Shown here: positions 26,084 to 35,923 of the stretch, piece by piece
Numbering within the stretch: the first letter of the stretch is position 1
Layout of the letters: each line of letters begins with the position of its first letter
Origin: Anaerolineales bacterium
Lineage (GTDB): Bacteria; Chloroflexota; Anaerolineae; Promineifilales; Promineifilaceae
NCBI GenBank assembly: GCA_011524645.1
Contig: WTJY01000362.1
Span: 1 to 39,240 of the forward strand
DNA length: 39,240 bases
Direction of reading: 5' to 3'
The notes under the pieces: model-generated
What the model was told of the DNA's origin: nothing
Databases searched by the model: none
The model's input: only the letters and a program-made list of their open reading frames with translations
Position numbers and translations under genes: made by a program

Positions 26084-28459
26084 TTATGACATGTCGTAAT
26101 AGGGGAGTGTCACGTAGAAGGTATCGGGCATAAAACGGCCGTCATCACGCAAGCCGTATTTAAATATGAGTGAGCTTTGGTGAATATCGATGAGCCAAGA
26201 GGCGATTTTGAGGGCGGGGGCGTATTCTGATAAGTTGAGAATTTCATCAGAATCATCTGATTCTAGAATAATCTCAAACTTTTTAGCCAGTTCGGCCGAG
26301 ATATTGCCGCCATCTTGCCAAAGTTTCAACTGGTAACCATCTTCTGTATCACGGCCGTAGCAATAAAGATTGTGCCCTCTATTTTGTAAACCTGTTTGGA
26401 GTAGCAAGCCGAAAATGCGATTAAATGCATGAATAAATGGGGTTTGATCAATGCGAATCGGTTTGGTTTGCTTGGCCATGTGCAAGACCAGTTTTAGCTG
26501 ATCCGTTTTTGCCAGTCGATGTTTGCGATACGCATCTTCAAGAATAAAGTTGATGTCATAGAGTGGATAGGCACGGTTCTTAAAGGCGTTGGCGGTCTCG
26601 CCGGTTCGTAGCTCCGCTAAAGCGATGAAATCTTCGACTAAGGTGCTGATTTGCTGACTGCCCTGCTGAATAGCGCGTAAAGAATCTTTGAGCTCGGCTG
26701 ATGTGTTGACCCCTTCCATGCTATCGGAAAGGGATTGGGAATATTTGTTGACCGAGGTGAGTGGTACACGAAATTCCGGCCGGAGCAAATTAAGGATATC
26801 TTGTTTGAAATGCTCAAAGCTTTGTTGGGAGGATGCTTGGCGCTGGAAGTAACGATCAAGCTGGCTGGTGATTAGAGACACGAGTTGGTCACTATCATAT
26901 GGCTTTCGAATATATTCTTCTGCGCCTAAGCTCAGTCCTCGATGTACTTCTTTATGCTCTGTTTTCGCGCTAAGGAAAATAAAGGGGATATGAATCCAAG
27001 CTTCATTTTTTCGGATCTCTTGAATCAGTTCATACCCGTTCATATTTGGCATCATAATGTCTGATATGATCAGGTCCGGTTTACGCTTTTTGACTTTTTT
27101 GAGGGCTTGTAGACCATCTGGCGCCGTTTCGATATGGAGCTTGTATGGGCCCCAATAAATACGCAAGAGGTCATGTAGACTATCGAGGAGGGTCGTATCA
27201 TCTTCGACGAGCAAGACGTGTGCATTGCGACGATGCTGCGTATTTCCCGGTCTGGCTTTTTGGCTTCCTCGGACTTTTCTGGCGGTGGGGAGAACGAGGG
27301 TGAAATCGCTTCCCTTTCCTTCTTCGCTTTGCAGTAGAATCTGCCCGTTGTGCGCTTCTGCGATTCCCTTGGCGATTACTAGCCCTGCGCCAGACCCTTG
27401 TTGTTCATAGTAATCGCGATTGTATTGGTAGAAAACTTCAAAAATCGCTTCTTGTTGGCTCGTGGGGATACCGATTCCTTCATCTTTGATATGGATATAG
27501 ATGTGACTGTCGACTTCTTCGGCCGTGATTGTTACCGATGCTTCTTCCCCATTTCGAATTTTATAGACTGAGAATTTGATCGCGTTTTCAACGAGATGAT
27601 AAACGGCGGTTTCAATCTGTTCCGCCACCCCGATTACCGGTGACAAGCTCGCGAGCTGTAACTCTATAGGGATATTGAACTTTTGAGCTTCCGCTTCAAG
27701 CTTGCTGACCGCGTCTTTGATGAGAAGTTGGATGCTAGAAATTTCGACCGCTTTTTTGTCATAAAAGCGCCTCATCTCTCCCAATCTGACATCCATAACG
27801 AGAATTAAATCTTCGACTAGATCGATTAAGCGATCACAGCCACTTTGAATCCCCTTTAGATAGTCCTCCATATGTTGTACATCGTCATAGACGGACAAGC
27901 TTTCATAAAGCATATCGTAATAGGCGGTGACATAGGTCAGTGGTGTGCGAAACTCATGATTGATCAATTGGAGGATTGATCGTTTGAGTTTGGACATGTT
28001 TTGATTACGAACCGCCTGTAATTGGAGAGATCGGCGCAGTTGAGACTCGACCAAATCCATCAGTTCTTCACTGTTGAAAGGCTTGGTGATGTATAGTTCT
28101 GCCCCGCTTAGGCGACCTTGGCGAATATCTTTTTTATTTCCCTTCGCTGTGAGAAAGATAAATGGAATATGGACCCAACGTTCGTCCGCTCTGACCGCAT
28201 TGAGAAAGGTGTAACCATCCATTTGAGGCATCATAATGTCTGAGATGATGAGATCTGGGGTGATTTTTTCGAGCTTTTGCAGGCCAGCATGACCATTGTC
28301 GGCGATATGGACAACTGTTTCATACCCGACATCCCCTATTTCAAGTAAATCGCGAATCCCTTCTTGAAGAGATAAATCATCTTCAACAATTAAGATATTG
28401 ACCGAAGAGGGCAAAGTTTGTTGCGGTGATGGGGTAAGGGATGGCATAAGTGGATTCAT
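26084..28459 (-). CDS. Hybrid histidine kinase with duplicated REC-HK modules
   Basis: 791 residues built as receiver, kinase, receiver, kinase-like. REC1 (about 21-140) has phospho-acceptor D74 in ISDIMMPQMDGY. HisKA1 has H168 in LINHEFRTPL, and HATPase1 has N292, DEGIGIP and GSGAGLVIAKG. REC2 (about 413-535) has D467 in ISDIMMPNMNGY. The second kinase half copies the first, but the H-box reads LRPEFRVPL with Pro561 in place of His, and no N or G boxes are recognisable. No membrane span or output DNA-binding domain is seen, so it is a soluble signalling hub. It starts 9 bp after the preceding gene's stop, so the two are probably co-transcribed. Confidence 0.88.
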   Translation of the reverse strand: MNPLMPSLTPSPQQTLPSSVNILIVEDDLSLQEGIRDLLEIGDVGYETVVHIADNGHAGLQKLEKITPDLIISDIMMPQMDGYTFLNAVRADERWVHIPFIFLTAKGNKKDIRQGRLSGAELYITKPFNSEELMDLVESQLRRSLQLQAVRNQNMSKLKRSILQLINHEFRTPLTYVTAYYDMLYESLSVYDDVQHMEDYLKGIQSGCDRLIDLVEDLILVMDVRLGEMRRFYDKKAVEISSIQLLIKDAVSKLEAEAQKFNIPIELQLASLSPVIGVAEQIETAVYHLVENAIKFSVYKIRNGEEASVTITAEEVDSHIYIHIKDEGIGIPTSQQEAIFEVFYQYNRDYYEQQGSGAGLVIAKGIAEAHNGQILLQSEEGKGSDFTLVLPTARKVRGSQKARPGNTQHRRNAHVLLVEDDTTLLDSLHDLLRIYWGPYKLHIETAPDGLQALKKVKKRKPDLIISDIMMPNMNGYELIQEIRKNEAWIHIPFIFLSAKTEHKEVHRGLSLGAEEYIRKPYDSDQLVSLITSQLDRYFQRQASSQQSFEHFKQDILNLLRPEFRVPLTSVNKYSQSLSDSMEGVNTSAELKDSLRAIQQGSQQISTLVEDFIALAELRTGETANAFKNRAYPLYDINFILEDAYRKHRLAKTDQLKLVLHMAKQTKPIRIDQTPFIHAFNRIFGLLLQTGLQNRGHNLYCYGRDTEDGYQLKLWQDGGNISAELAKKFEIILESDDSDEILNLSEYAPALKIASWLIDIHQSSLIFKYGLRDDGRFMPDTFYVTLPYYDMS

Positions 28460-28468
28460 AAGATTTTG

Positions 28469-30334
28469 TTATTCCTCGTGTTGCAATGACCAGACAGAAA
28501 TATCACGGATTTGCCAATCTCGGCCGTTGTCATCAAGGGCGCGAAAAGTGATCTCGGTTAAGCCTGCTGGGATGGGGGTCCAGTGTGAGCGGAATGAATT
28601 TTGTTCTCGTGTGTAAGGGGCTCTCATCGCTTGTTGCCAAGTTTCTCCGCCGTCAAAGCTTAATTGTACTTCATCGGATAAGGCCATGAAGCGCAAATAG
28701 CTGTTTTCGGGAGCAGGTGCGGCGAAGGTTAACGTCCTGTCGGTGCCACGATTGACATATCGTTGCGTGGCGGGAATGATGGTAAACGGCCGTGCCGGTT
28801 CTATCGCAATATTATCCCATTCCCAGCTGTTTGGGGTACATTCGCCACAATCTTGGGTGGGGACAAATGAATGATGTGCAAATTGAACCACCCCCATATC
28901 CCAATCGAGTGGGGTATCAAACGAACGGTCAACCCACCATGCGTCATGTTCGGGCAAGCCGAACTGAACTTGATCTTGGTTGAGAGTTAAGCGATAGCGC
29001 CCCATGACACCACGTGTGGTATCGAGATATTCATCATAGGTGAAATTAGCGGTGTTGATTTCGACTTCACCCTCGGCCGTGAACTGGCGCACAATGAAGC
29101 GTTCCCCTTGGCCGAGATTGAGTTGGATATGGAGACCACGCGCGGGGGGGCCATTTAAGTCGGCAACCCAGCCGAGTGTGGGGAGTTGGATATGATCATG
29201 ATACGGGGTAATCCAAATATCGACCCAGTCCCGATGGCTCGTGCGGGTGGTGCTTAGCTCGAATGATAATTCGGCCGTGCCATTTGAAAAGTCGATTAAT
29301 TGATTGGGGGTTAGGGCCACGGCCGCATATTCGAGCCCATTAATCGCGGTGATCAGCCGGTCGTTACATTGATAGACACCATCTTCGATAAATTCAATGC
29401 GATGGGTTGTCTCTGGGTTTTGGCAGTTGGTGTCGTATATCCCATTAACCGGATTAAAATCATCGATATAGGTCCATTCCCGCGTATGAATGGTGACATC
29501 CCATGTGCTTGAAGGTCGCCACGGAGTAGGTTGGTCTGGCGATCCGGCAAATGATTCATTAAAAACGGCCGCTTCACTTGTGGGTTGTTCAAGTTGGGTT
29601 GAGTGGGTGTATGGCTCGGCCGCTTCGGCAAAACTGGTCGCTTGGTTGGGGAGCAATAAGGTGAGTAAGCCCAAAACCAGTGCGATTCCCAGCATAGCGA
29701 CGAAAACCGCGCCGCTAATTAGGATCGTATAAATCGGATTCGAGCCACTATCGCTTTGAGCGCGGAGGGCGCGTATCGCTGTAATGAGCGATGTCCCGAT
29801 AATAATGAGGCTGAGTAATTCAATGGCGGAGCTTAAGGTGAATTGCCCAAAAATGTTGGTATAGAGAAAAGCATCTACATAGTGGAACGAAACCGCGCGG
29901 ATGACGACAAATAAGAGCAAGGTCAGTAGCCCCAAAAAGGTTAGCCAGTGGCGACGGAGTGATTTGCGTAAGATGAAGGCTAGAACCGCGATAGAAGTCG
30001 TGCCGGTGCAGGCGACAAAAATGATAAAGACGAACTGGATCGCGCGCCGGTCGCTGTACCATCCTTGGGTACGAGAGATTTCACGGCCGATTTGGGACAA
30101 CAGCGTCTGTATATCGAGCTGTTTGTTAATGCCAAGAAGAAATAGTAAAAAGGCGACCAACACCCACGCCGCAATTTGACGACGCCGATGTTCAAGCCCT
30201 TTTGCTTGCCATAAACGGAACGCATAGACGGTACAAATAATAGTGACGACCAAATAAGCTAAGACGGTGAGCCACCCCAATGGGGTTGGATCGCCGATGC
30301 CCGGCCGCCAACGAATCGCTTCCAAAATTTCCAT
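28469..30334 (-). CDS. Multi-span membrane protein with large beta-rich outer domain
   Basis: 621 residues, no family recognised. The first 235 or so contain about six membrane spans. The remainder is probably extracytoplasmic: a concanavalin-like beta region (FNESFAGSPDQPTPWRPSST, later AELSFELSTTRTS and GLHIQLNLGQGERFIV) and a final Ig-like part with VQLSFDGGETWQQAM. Such proteins often bind surface carbohydrate or act as sensors. It is directly upstream of the soluble hybrid kinase on the same strand, so it could be the sensory input for that kinase; this is inference from position only. Confidence 0.7.
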   Translation of the reverse strand: MEILEAIRWRPGIGDPTPLGWLTVLAYLVVTIICTVYAFRLWQAKGLEHRRRQIAAWVLVAFLLFLLGINKQLDIQTLLSQIGREISRTQGWYSDRRAIQFVFIIFVACTGTTSIAVLAFILRKSLRRHWLTFLGLLTLLLFVVIRAVSFHYVDAFLYTNIFGQFTLSSAIELLSLIIIGTSLITAIRALRAQSDSGSNPIYTILISGAVFVAMLGIALVLGLLTLLLPNQATSFAEAAEPYTHSTQLEQPTSEAAVFNESFAGSPDQPTPWRPSSTWDVTIHTREWTYIDDFNPVNGIYDTNCQNPETTHRIEFIEDGVYQCNDRLITAINGLEYAAVALTPNQLIDFSNGTAELSFELSTTRTSHRDWVDIWITPYHDHIQLPTLGWVADLNGPPARGLHIQLNLGQGERFIVRQFTAEGEVEINTANFTYDEYLDTTRGVMGRYRLTLNQDQVQFGLPEHDAWWVDRSFDTPLDWDMGVVQFAHHSFVPTQDCGECTPNSWEWDNIAIEPARPFTIIPATQRYVNRGTDRTLTFAAPAPENSYLRFMALSDEVQLSFDGGETWQQAMRAPYTREQNSFRSHWTPIPAGLTEITFRALDDNGRDWQIRDISVWSLQHEE

Positions 30335-30492
30335 GAGTGTAGATTAACCATTCCCCTTAAAATGGACAAGTGTTGAACCCTGTTTTCCTATTAAGTTGGG
30401 CTGTTCTGCATTGAAAAAGAGCGTATGTAGGTGAGTCTCTTGCTTCTTTTTGTGAATTGTTTGTTTCTGAACGGTATTTAACCCGCCAACCG

Positions 30493-32322
30493 CTATTCGC
30501 TTTTTAAATAATGGGTGTCGCTTCGCTCGATATAAGCCAGTGACTGATGGCGGAAATAGGTATCGTAGAGTTCCGCATAATGCCCTTCTTGTTCGAGGAG
30601 TTCTTCGTGGCTTCCCTGTTCCAAGATATCCCCTTTAGACAAAACCACAATACGGTCACAAGATTTTACGGTCGATAGGCGATGGGCGATGACGATGGCG
30701 GTTGTTTGTTTCATGATGAGATCGAGGGCTTGCTGAATTTGCGATTCAGTGAACGGGTCAACGCTGGCGGTCGCTTCGTCAAGAATAAAGACGCGGGGAT
30801 TGTGGATAAGAACCCGCATGAGGGCGACAAGCTGGCGCTGCCCCATAGAAAGCATACTGCCTCGCTCGCCGACTTGGCTTTCTAGACCATCAGGCAATGA
30901 TTGTAGCCACTCACCCTCACCGATCCGGTGGGCCATTTCCAAGATTTCTTGGTTAGAGGCATCGGGACGGCCGTAGCGGATATTGTCGGCCACGGTGCCA
31001 TCAAACAAGAACGGCACTTGGGTGACGATCCCTAGCTCGCGCCGGAACGCTGTTAGATCGAGAGAGCGAATATCACGGCCGTCTATGGTGATTTCTCCCC
31101 CTTGAAATTCGTAGAAGCGGGCGACCAATCTAATGATACTCGATTTTCCTGCACCGGTATGCCCGACAAAGGCGACACTTTCGCCTGGCTGGATCGTTAG
31201 GGTGAAATTGGGCAAGACTTGCTCTTGTTCTGTATAGCGAAACTGAACATTTTTGAAGCCGATTTCCCCTTGTAGGTTGGCGATTTTTTCATTGTTGTGT
31301 TGGACTACGCTCGAGTCGGTATCGATGAGGGCGAAGACACGCTCGGCCGCTGATAAACCTTGTTGGAATTGGCTCCAGAACGAGGCTGCATTGATGAGCG
31401 GAAACCAGAAGCGGTCAACGGTTTGCATGAACAGAACCCAGCTGGCGATGCTAATTAGCCCCGCAATGGCGGAACGGCCACCGAAGTAGAGCAATCCGGC
31501 CGACGCGAATCCGGCTAAGACATTGAGTACCGGAAAAATGTTGGCCAATACAAAGCCGCGTTGCACATTGAGACGATAGGATTGCCGATTTACATCAGCG
31601 AACTCTTCATAGATAAATTGTTCTTGGCGGAAATTTTTGGCCACACCGATACCGGTTACCGCCTCTTGAATCGATTTGTTGACCTCGCCTAAGGCGCGAG
31701 AAGATTGGCGGGTTACGGTTCGAGCCAAGCGACGAAAGCCGAGTGCTGTAAAAATAACGAGCGGGGCGATCGCCAGCAAAACAAAGGTTAAACGCCACTC
31801 AATTGAAAAAAGATAAGCGATCAAAATGAGGGCGACGGCGAGCTGATTGATGACGTCGAGGGCGAGGGTAACTACTTGGCCAAACTCATCGGTGTCGCCG
31901 GTGATCCGGCTGACAACACGGCCGCTATTAAATTCATCATAAAACGAGAGGTCTTGCTGAGCGGCCGCTTCAAAGGCGTCTTGGCGCATTTGCAGAACGA
32001 TATCGGCGATCATGGTGACCGAGGTTTGGCGACGCACCCAATTGACGAGCCAAGTGGCGACCCCGATAAAAAAGGCGCCCCCGACCAAGAGCGGAATAAT
32101 GGTGCCCTGATTGCCGGACTCTGATTCGAGTTGATTCACCCCACCGGCAATGATAAATGGCAGTGCTGCACCCAGTAGGGCGATTAAAATAGTGGTCACG
32201 ATGACGATGTAAAAGCGCCGTTTATGTTGCGCGAAATAGCTCCAAATCCGCTGGACCAGTTCGCGATCACTATATTGTCGATCATATGCCTCCGCTTCGA
32301 GGCCACGCATGATTGCTGCCAT
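30493..32322 (-). CDS. ABC exporter, fused permease-ATPase half transporter
   Basis: About 609 residues. The N-terminal six-span exporter domain (IVIVTTILIALLGAALPFII onward) is followed by an ATPase with Walker A GHTGAGKSS, signature LSMGQ and Walker B VFILDEATASVD. It belongs to the multidrug/lipid-A type half transporters that dimerise; the substrate is unknown. The signature has Met in the usual second Gly position, which is tolerated in this family. I chose the ATG at 32322 (AGAGAAG upstream); a TTG 15 codons earlier at 32367 is the alternative. No partner half transporter is adjacent. The 158-bp gap downstream and the gap upstream show no clear elements. Confidence 0.9.
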   Translation of the reverse strand: MAAIMRGLEAEAYDRQYSDRELVQRIWSYFAQHKRRFYIVIVTTILIALLGAALPFIIAGGVNQLESESGNQGTIIPLLVGGAFFIGVATWLVNWVRRQTSVTMIADIVLQMRQDAFEAAAQQDLSFYDEFNSGRVVSRITGDTDEFGQVVTLALDVINQLAVALILIAYLFSIEWRLTFVLLAIAPLVIFTALGFRRLARTVTRQSSRALGEVNKSIQEAVTGIGVAKNFRQEQFIYEEFADVNRQSYRLNVQRGFVLANIFPVLNVLAGFASAGLLYFGGRSAIAGLISIASWVLFMQTVDRFWFPLINAASFWSQFQQGLSAAERVFALIDTDSSVVQHNNEKIANLQGEIGFKNVQFRYTEQEQVLPNFTLTIQPGESVAFVGHTGAGKSSIIRLVARFYEFQGGEITIDGRDIRSLDLTAFRRELGIVTQVPFLFDGTVADNIRYGRPDASNQEILEMAHRIGEGEWLQSLPDGLESQVGERGSMLSMGQRQLVALMRVLIHNPRVFILDEATASVDPFTESQIQQALDLIMKQTTAIVIAHRLSTVKSCDRIVVLSKGDILEQGSHEELLEQEGHYAELYDTYFRHQSLAYIERSDTHYLKSE

Positions 32323-32608
32323 AAAAAATCTTCTCTTGGTTACTTGAATTAAATTTGGGAAGTTCAACCTTATTGTTGATCTCTTGTTCTTTTAAGTCAA
32401 TCGCTCCTATTGATTGCTGATTTATGTGGATGGTTTGTGACTATGCAGGTGACCTAGCTTTGAAAAAGAGAAAGAGACGCTTCGCTTAGAGTAAGGGGAT
32501 ATTCATTCTGCGCTATAAACTTGGGAACTGTAATGGCGATACCCCCTGACTCTCGCGCTAGCGTTTGCTCTTGACTAAAAGTTGGCATTTGAATCGTTAC
32601 GAAGTTTT

Positions 32609-33700
32609 TTAATGATGCTCAATCGTAACCTGATGGCCCATCGCTTGAATTTGTCGCTGTAGTTCGGTCAAGGATTTGGTGGTTGCGCCACGATCATAAC
32701 CGATTTCGAAGTGGACGGTATCTCCCTCAAAATGGGAGTCGATCGCATTGAGATTGATGCCCAAATCGTCAAATGGCTTGAGAATATCCCGTAATAAGCC
32801 AATGCGATTTTGGGTTGATGAGATGGTGATGGAACGTCGTTCAAGGTTGGCTAATCTTTCTAAGGTGACGATTCCTTGCCGGTTCATACGTTTCATATAG
32901 TCGTCGGTCAATTCGCTCTGTTCATAGAAAGAGGCGAATTTATCGGTCATGACTTGTAAATCTTGCAATGGGGCATGTTGTAAAGCGATCATAAGCCGGT
33001 GATAGATTTCGCGCCCTTTTTCTTGTTCGAGGAGTTGTCCGATAATGGCGGCCGATAAGCTCGGGTTTTGGACCATGACACGCCAAAAGCTGAGGTAAAA
33101 GAGCTTGAAGTTGGCGGTTGCGACGCTTGTTAGTAGATCGAGATCAAGCCCAAGCTCGGTAAAGACGGCCGAGACCATGCGTAAGACCAAATGGGGGACG
33201 AGTTGCAAGACCGCCATTAATTCATCATGATCGGCGATAGAGGCGACATCCTTGATATTCATTTCAGCTTGATTGTAAAGCTCTTGGGCTAGCTGGGTCG
33301 CGCGATCTGGGTTACGGCCGTAGGGGATGAGCAATACGTTTTGGTTTTTCCACGGCTGGTCCGCTTTACAGAGCGGATGGGTGGCGCAAATGCTGGCCCC
33401 TTGCCGGTCTAGAGCGATAAACGGCTCGTCGAGCATCGTTTTAATCGAACTGTTTTCCAGAATGACAAATTGTGAAGCATCCGGCCGTGCCGATATCTTT
33501 TGCAGAATATCGACCACCACATCTAATGGGAAAACGGTGATATAGAGTTGTTTGCAACTTTCCAGTATTTCATCGAGTGAGAGGCTTTCTGGCAGGCTTG
33601 GGTCGCAAATCAAGGTGTTGTAGCCTAGCTCTTGAAAATAGTGATCGACAACACGGCCGATTGCGCCGCCGCCGCCGATAATTCCGATCTGTTTGGTCAT
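32609..33700 (-). CDS. tyrA: Prephenate dehydrogenase with ACT domain
   Basis: Oxidatively decarboxylates prephenate to 4-hydroxyphenylpyruvate in tyrosine synthesis. 363 residues: NAD(P)-binding GIIGGGGAIGRVVDHYF at the start, the ATHPLCKADQPW segment typical of TyrA, a helical dimerisation region, and a C-terminal ACT-type domain (RSITISSTQNRIGLLRDIL) that probably senses an amino acid. No other aromatic pathway genes are present. The region upstream of the ATG contains an inverted repeat (33712-33762) and no strong Shine-Dalgarno sequence. The 286-bp gap 32323-32608 between its stop and the ABC exporter start shows nothing recognisable. Confidence 0.88.
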   Translation of the reverse strand: MTKQIGIIGGGGAIGRVVDHYFQELGYNTLICDPSLPESLSLDEILESCKQLYITVFPLDVVVDILQKISARPDASQFVILENSSIKTMLDEPFIALDRQGASICATHPLCKADQPWKNQNVLLIPYGRNPDRATQLAQELYNQAEMNIKDVASIADHDELMAVLQLVPHLVLRMVSAVFTELGLDLDLLTSVATANFKLFYLSFWRVMVQNPSLSAAIIGQLLEQEKGREIYHRLMIALQHAPLQDLQVMTDKFASFYEQSELTDDYMKRMNRQGIVTLERLANLERRSITISSTQNRIGLLRDILKPFDDLGINLNAIDSHFEGDTVHFEIGYDRGATTKSLTELQRQIQAMGHQVTIEHH

Positions 33701-33711
33701 GATTAGGGGGC

Positions 33712-33762
33712 TAGGGGCTCAGATTGGCTTTCCTTTATAAGTAGGAAGCACCGGAGCCCCTA
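33712..33762. repeat. Inverted repeat between dcd and tyrA
   Basis: TAGGGGCTC (33712-33720) pairs with GAGCCCCTA (33754-33762), with a second inner pairing GCTTTCCT/AGGAAGC. It fills the 70-bp gap just ahead of the tyrA start and lacks a T-run. Confidence 0.5.
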
Positions 33763-33770
33763 AAAACTAG

Positions 33771-34325
33771 TTAGATGCGAGGCAAGACAATTGTCTCTTG
33801 GCGTTGGTATTTGCCTTTGCGGTCTGCGTATGAGACATCGCAGGGTTCATCCCCTTCAAAGAAGAGAACTTGAGCGATCCCTTCAAAGGCATAAACTTTG
33901 GCGGGTAAGGGTGTGGTGTTGGAGATTTCTAAGGTGACATATCCTTCCCATTCCGGTTCGAAGGGGGTTACATTGACGATTAATCCGCAACGTGCATAGG
34001 TCGATTTTCCGATACACATGGTGATGACATTGCGTGGGATGCGGAAATATTCGGCCGTGCGGGCCAATACAAATGAGTTCGGCGGGATAATGCAGACATC
34101 CCCTTTGAAGTCTACAAAAGATTCTGGTACGAAATTCTTGGGGTCTACCATTGCGGAATGGACGTTGGTGAAAATCTTAAATTCGTCGGTCACCCGAACA
34201 TCGTATCCATATGAAGAAACACCGTAAGAGATAACCCCTTCACGGACTTGTCCATCCACAAATGGCTCAATCATTTTTTGTTCTAATGCCATTTTGCGAA
34301 TCCAGTTGTCAGCTTTTAAGCCCAT
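33771..34325 (-). CDS. dcd: dCTP deaminase
   Basis: Converts dCTP to dUTP (some relatives go directly to dUMP) for thymidylate supply. 184 residues with [16 protein letters not shown] near the start, the nucleotide-binding [24 protein letters not shown], and [21 protein letters not shown]. The size matches the trimeric dCTP deaminase family. I chose the ATG at 34325 because a strong AGGAGG stands just before it; an upstream in-frame start at 34418 would overlap the ABC ATPase gene. Confidence 0.95.
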   Translation of the reverse strand: MGLKADNWIRKMALEQKMIEPFVDGQVREGVISYGVSSYGYDVRVTDEFKIFTNVHSAMVDPKNFVPESFVDFKGDVCIIPPNSFVLARTAEYFRIPRNVITMCIGKSTYARCGLIVNVTPFEPEWEGYVTLEISNTTPLPAKVYAFEGIAQVLFFEGDEPCDVSYADRKGKYQRQETIVLPRI

Positions 34326-34402
34326 TTGACCTCCTCTAGTCAAATTAATGTGATTTTTATATACCTCTATTGTACCGTGGAAAACGGGAAGTGGGGGAGG
34401 CT

Positions 34403-35440
34403 CTACGCTAAAACCCAAAGCTTTTCTGGTGGCAAGCGGAGCGAGACGGCCGCTCCGTGGGGAAAATCGACATGGCTATTGACGATGACGGTGAGCGGAA
34501 TGTTTTCGATGGTGACCTGTAGCCGGGTGTGTGTGCCCCGATAAAGGCGGTGTGTCACCTTGGCGGTGACATGATTATCGGCCGGTGTGAGCGGGGTAAC
34601 CAGCTCGATATGCTCCGGCCGAATGGTGATTTGGGCCGATTTTTGTTCAGCGTGGTTGATATGAAGCTCTATTTCGCTGTGGTCGAGTTGGAATCGGCCG
34701 TTCTGGATGACACCGGTTAGTAGGTTTTCATTGCCGAAAAATTGAGCGATTTCTGCGGTGCGCGGCCGGTCGTAAAAGTCGCGTGGTGGGGCGAATTGCT
34801 GTAACTTACCCGCAAACATCAAGCCGACTTGGTCGGCTAAAATGACCGCTTCTTCTTGATCATGGGTCACAAAAACGGTGGTAAGCTCTTTTTCACGCTG
34901 TAACTGCAAGATCAGTTCCCGCATTTCATCCCGTAGATGGGCATCAAGATTTGAAAGTGGCTCGTCAAGGAGCAAAACTTCCGGTTCAATGATGAGGGCG
35001 CGGGCTAAGGCGATACGCTGTTGTTGGCCACCGGACAGCTCGCGCGGCCGGCGATCCCCATAGCCGGGAAGTTGCACTTGCTCTAACATTTCGGCGACCC
35101 GTGTGGCGATGGTTGCTGCGGAAATCCCACGCATTTTTAAGCCGAAGCCGACATTGTCAGCCACGGTCATGTAGGGGAACAGCAGATGGTTTTGGAATGC
35201 CATGACCGCGCTACGTTGCTCGGCCGGTACGGTGGTGACATCACGGCCGTTGAACAGAACGCGCCCACTTGTCGGGTTTAGGAGCCCAGCGATCATTTTG
35301 AGCGTGGTGGTTTTGCCACAGCCACTCGGCCCGAGCAGAGCGGTAATCTGGCCGCTGGGGATCGTTAGATTTAATTGATGAACTGCGATGTGCCGGCCGT
35401 CGTAAGTCTGGCGTAAATTTTCGAGCTGAACAACTGTCAT
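34403..35440 (-). CDS. ABC importer ATPase (MalK/UgpC/PotA-like), orphan
   Basis: 345 residues. Walker [11 protein letters not shown]-loop [16 protein letters not shown], signature [15 protein letters not shown], Walker [13 protein letters not shown] and H-loop VTHDQ are all intact. A C-terminal TOBE-type beta domain ([11 protein letters not shown]) is typical of carbohydrate/polyamine importers. No permease or binding-protein genes are nearby, so it may serve several importers encoded elsewhere, as MsmK-type ATPases do. It ends 77 bp before the dcd start on the same strand. Confidence 0.9.
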   Translation of the reverse strand: MTVVQLENLRQTYDGRHIAVHQLNLTIPSGQITALLGPSGCGKTTTLKMIAGLLNPTSGRVLFNGRDVTTVPAEQRSAVMAFQNHLLFPYMTVADNVGFGLKMRGISAATIATRVAEMLEQVQLPGYGDRRPRELSGGQQQRIALARALIIEPEVLLLDEPLSNLDAHLRDEMRELILQLQREKELTTVFVTHDQEEAVILADQVGLMFAGKLQQFAPPRDFYDRPRTAEIAQFFGNENLLTGVIQNGRFQLDHSEIELHINHAEQKSAQITIRPEHIELVTPLTPADNHVTAKVTHRLYRGTHTRLQVTIENIPLTVIVNSHVDFPHGAAVSLRLPPEKLWVLA

Positions 35441-35856
35441 GAACTACTTTTAGGGGGAGTTAAAGGGAGATAAATGGTAAATGTCGATCCTTTCTGCTAT
35501 CGGTTTTCGATTTTGATTTGCCTGTCTATCACAGGGCAATCTTGTTTAGCAAGCGTGAACTTTAGTCTTGTCTCTGAATGGGAATCAGTATGTATTATGT
35601 ATTTGCCGAATTGATCGATATATCCGCATCATGATAGACGGTGTCATTCGCGCCGATTGGAGATAAATCAAACGTATCGTTAATGAACGGAGGTGAATGA
35701 TAGCCATAGAATTGTCAAGAATAAGTTATGGTCACGTTTGACTTGTCACGGCCGGTTTATCATGCTACTTATTTGGGCGAAGGTGTTGGCTAATATGATT
35801 ACCCGTTTTTGATTCTCGTCAACTATCGATTTTGGCAAAGACATCTTTTGTTGGAA
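35441..35856. other. Gene-free stretch between the ABC ATPase and the bactofilin-like gene
   Basis: About 415 bp with no supportable gene on either strand. I see one 8-bp inverted repeat (TCAAACGT near 35668 and ACGTTTGA near 35737), one CGGCCG near 35749, and AT-rich sequence that should hold the promoter of the ABC ATPase gene. No -35/-10 pair was convincing. Confidence 0.4.
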
Positions 35857-35890
35857 TAAAAAAGGCGCACCCCATCAAAAGGATGCGCCT
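35857..35890 (-). terminator. Terminator after the bactofilin-like gene (minus strand)
   Basis: On the minus strand AGGCGCATCC (35890-35881) pairs with GGGGTGCGCCT (35873-35863), followed by TTTTTT. Confidence 0.85.
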
Positions 35891-35923
35891 AAGACACAGA
35901 AACAGGAAGGAGAAATGAATTGA

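Noticed and set aside
34326-34418. Longer dCTP deaminase starting at 34418
   Set aside because: It would overlap the ABC ATPase gene and adds 31 residues not typical of the family; AGGAGG supports the start at 34325.
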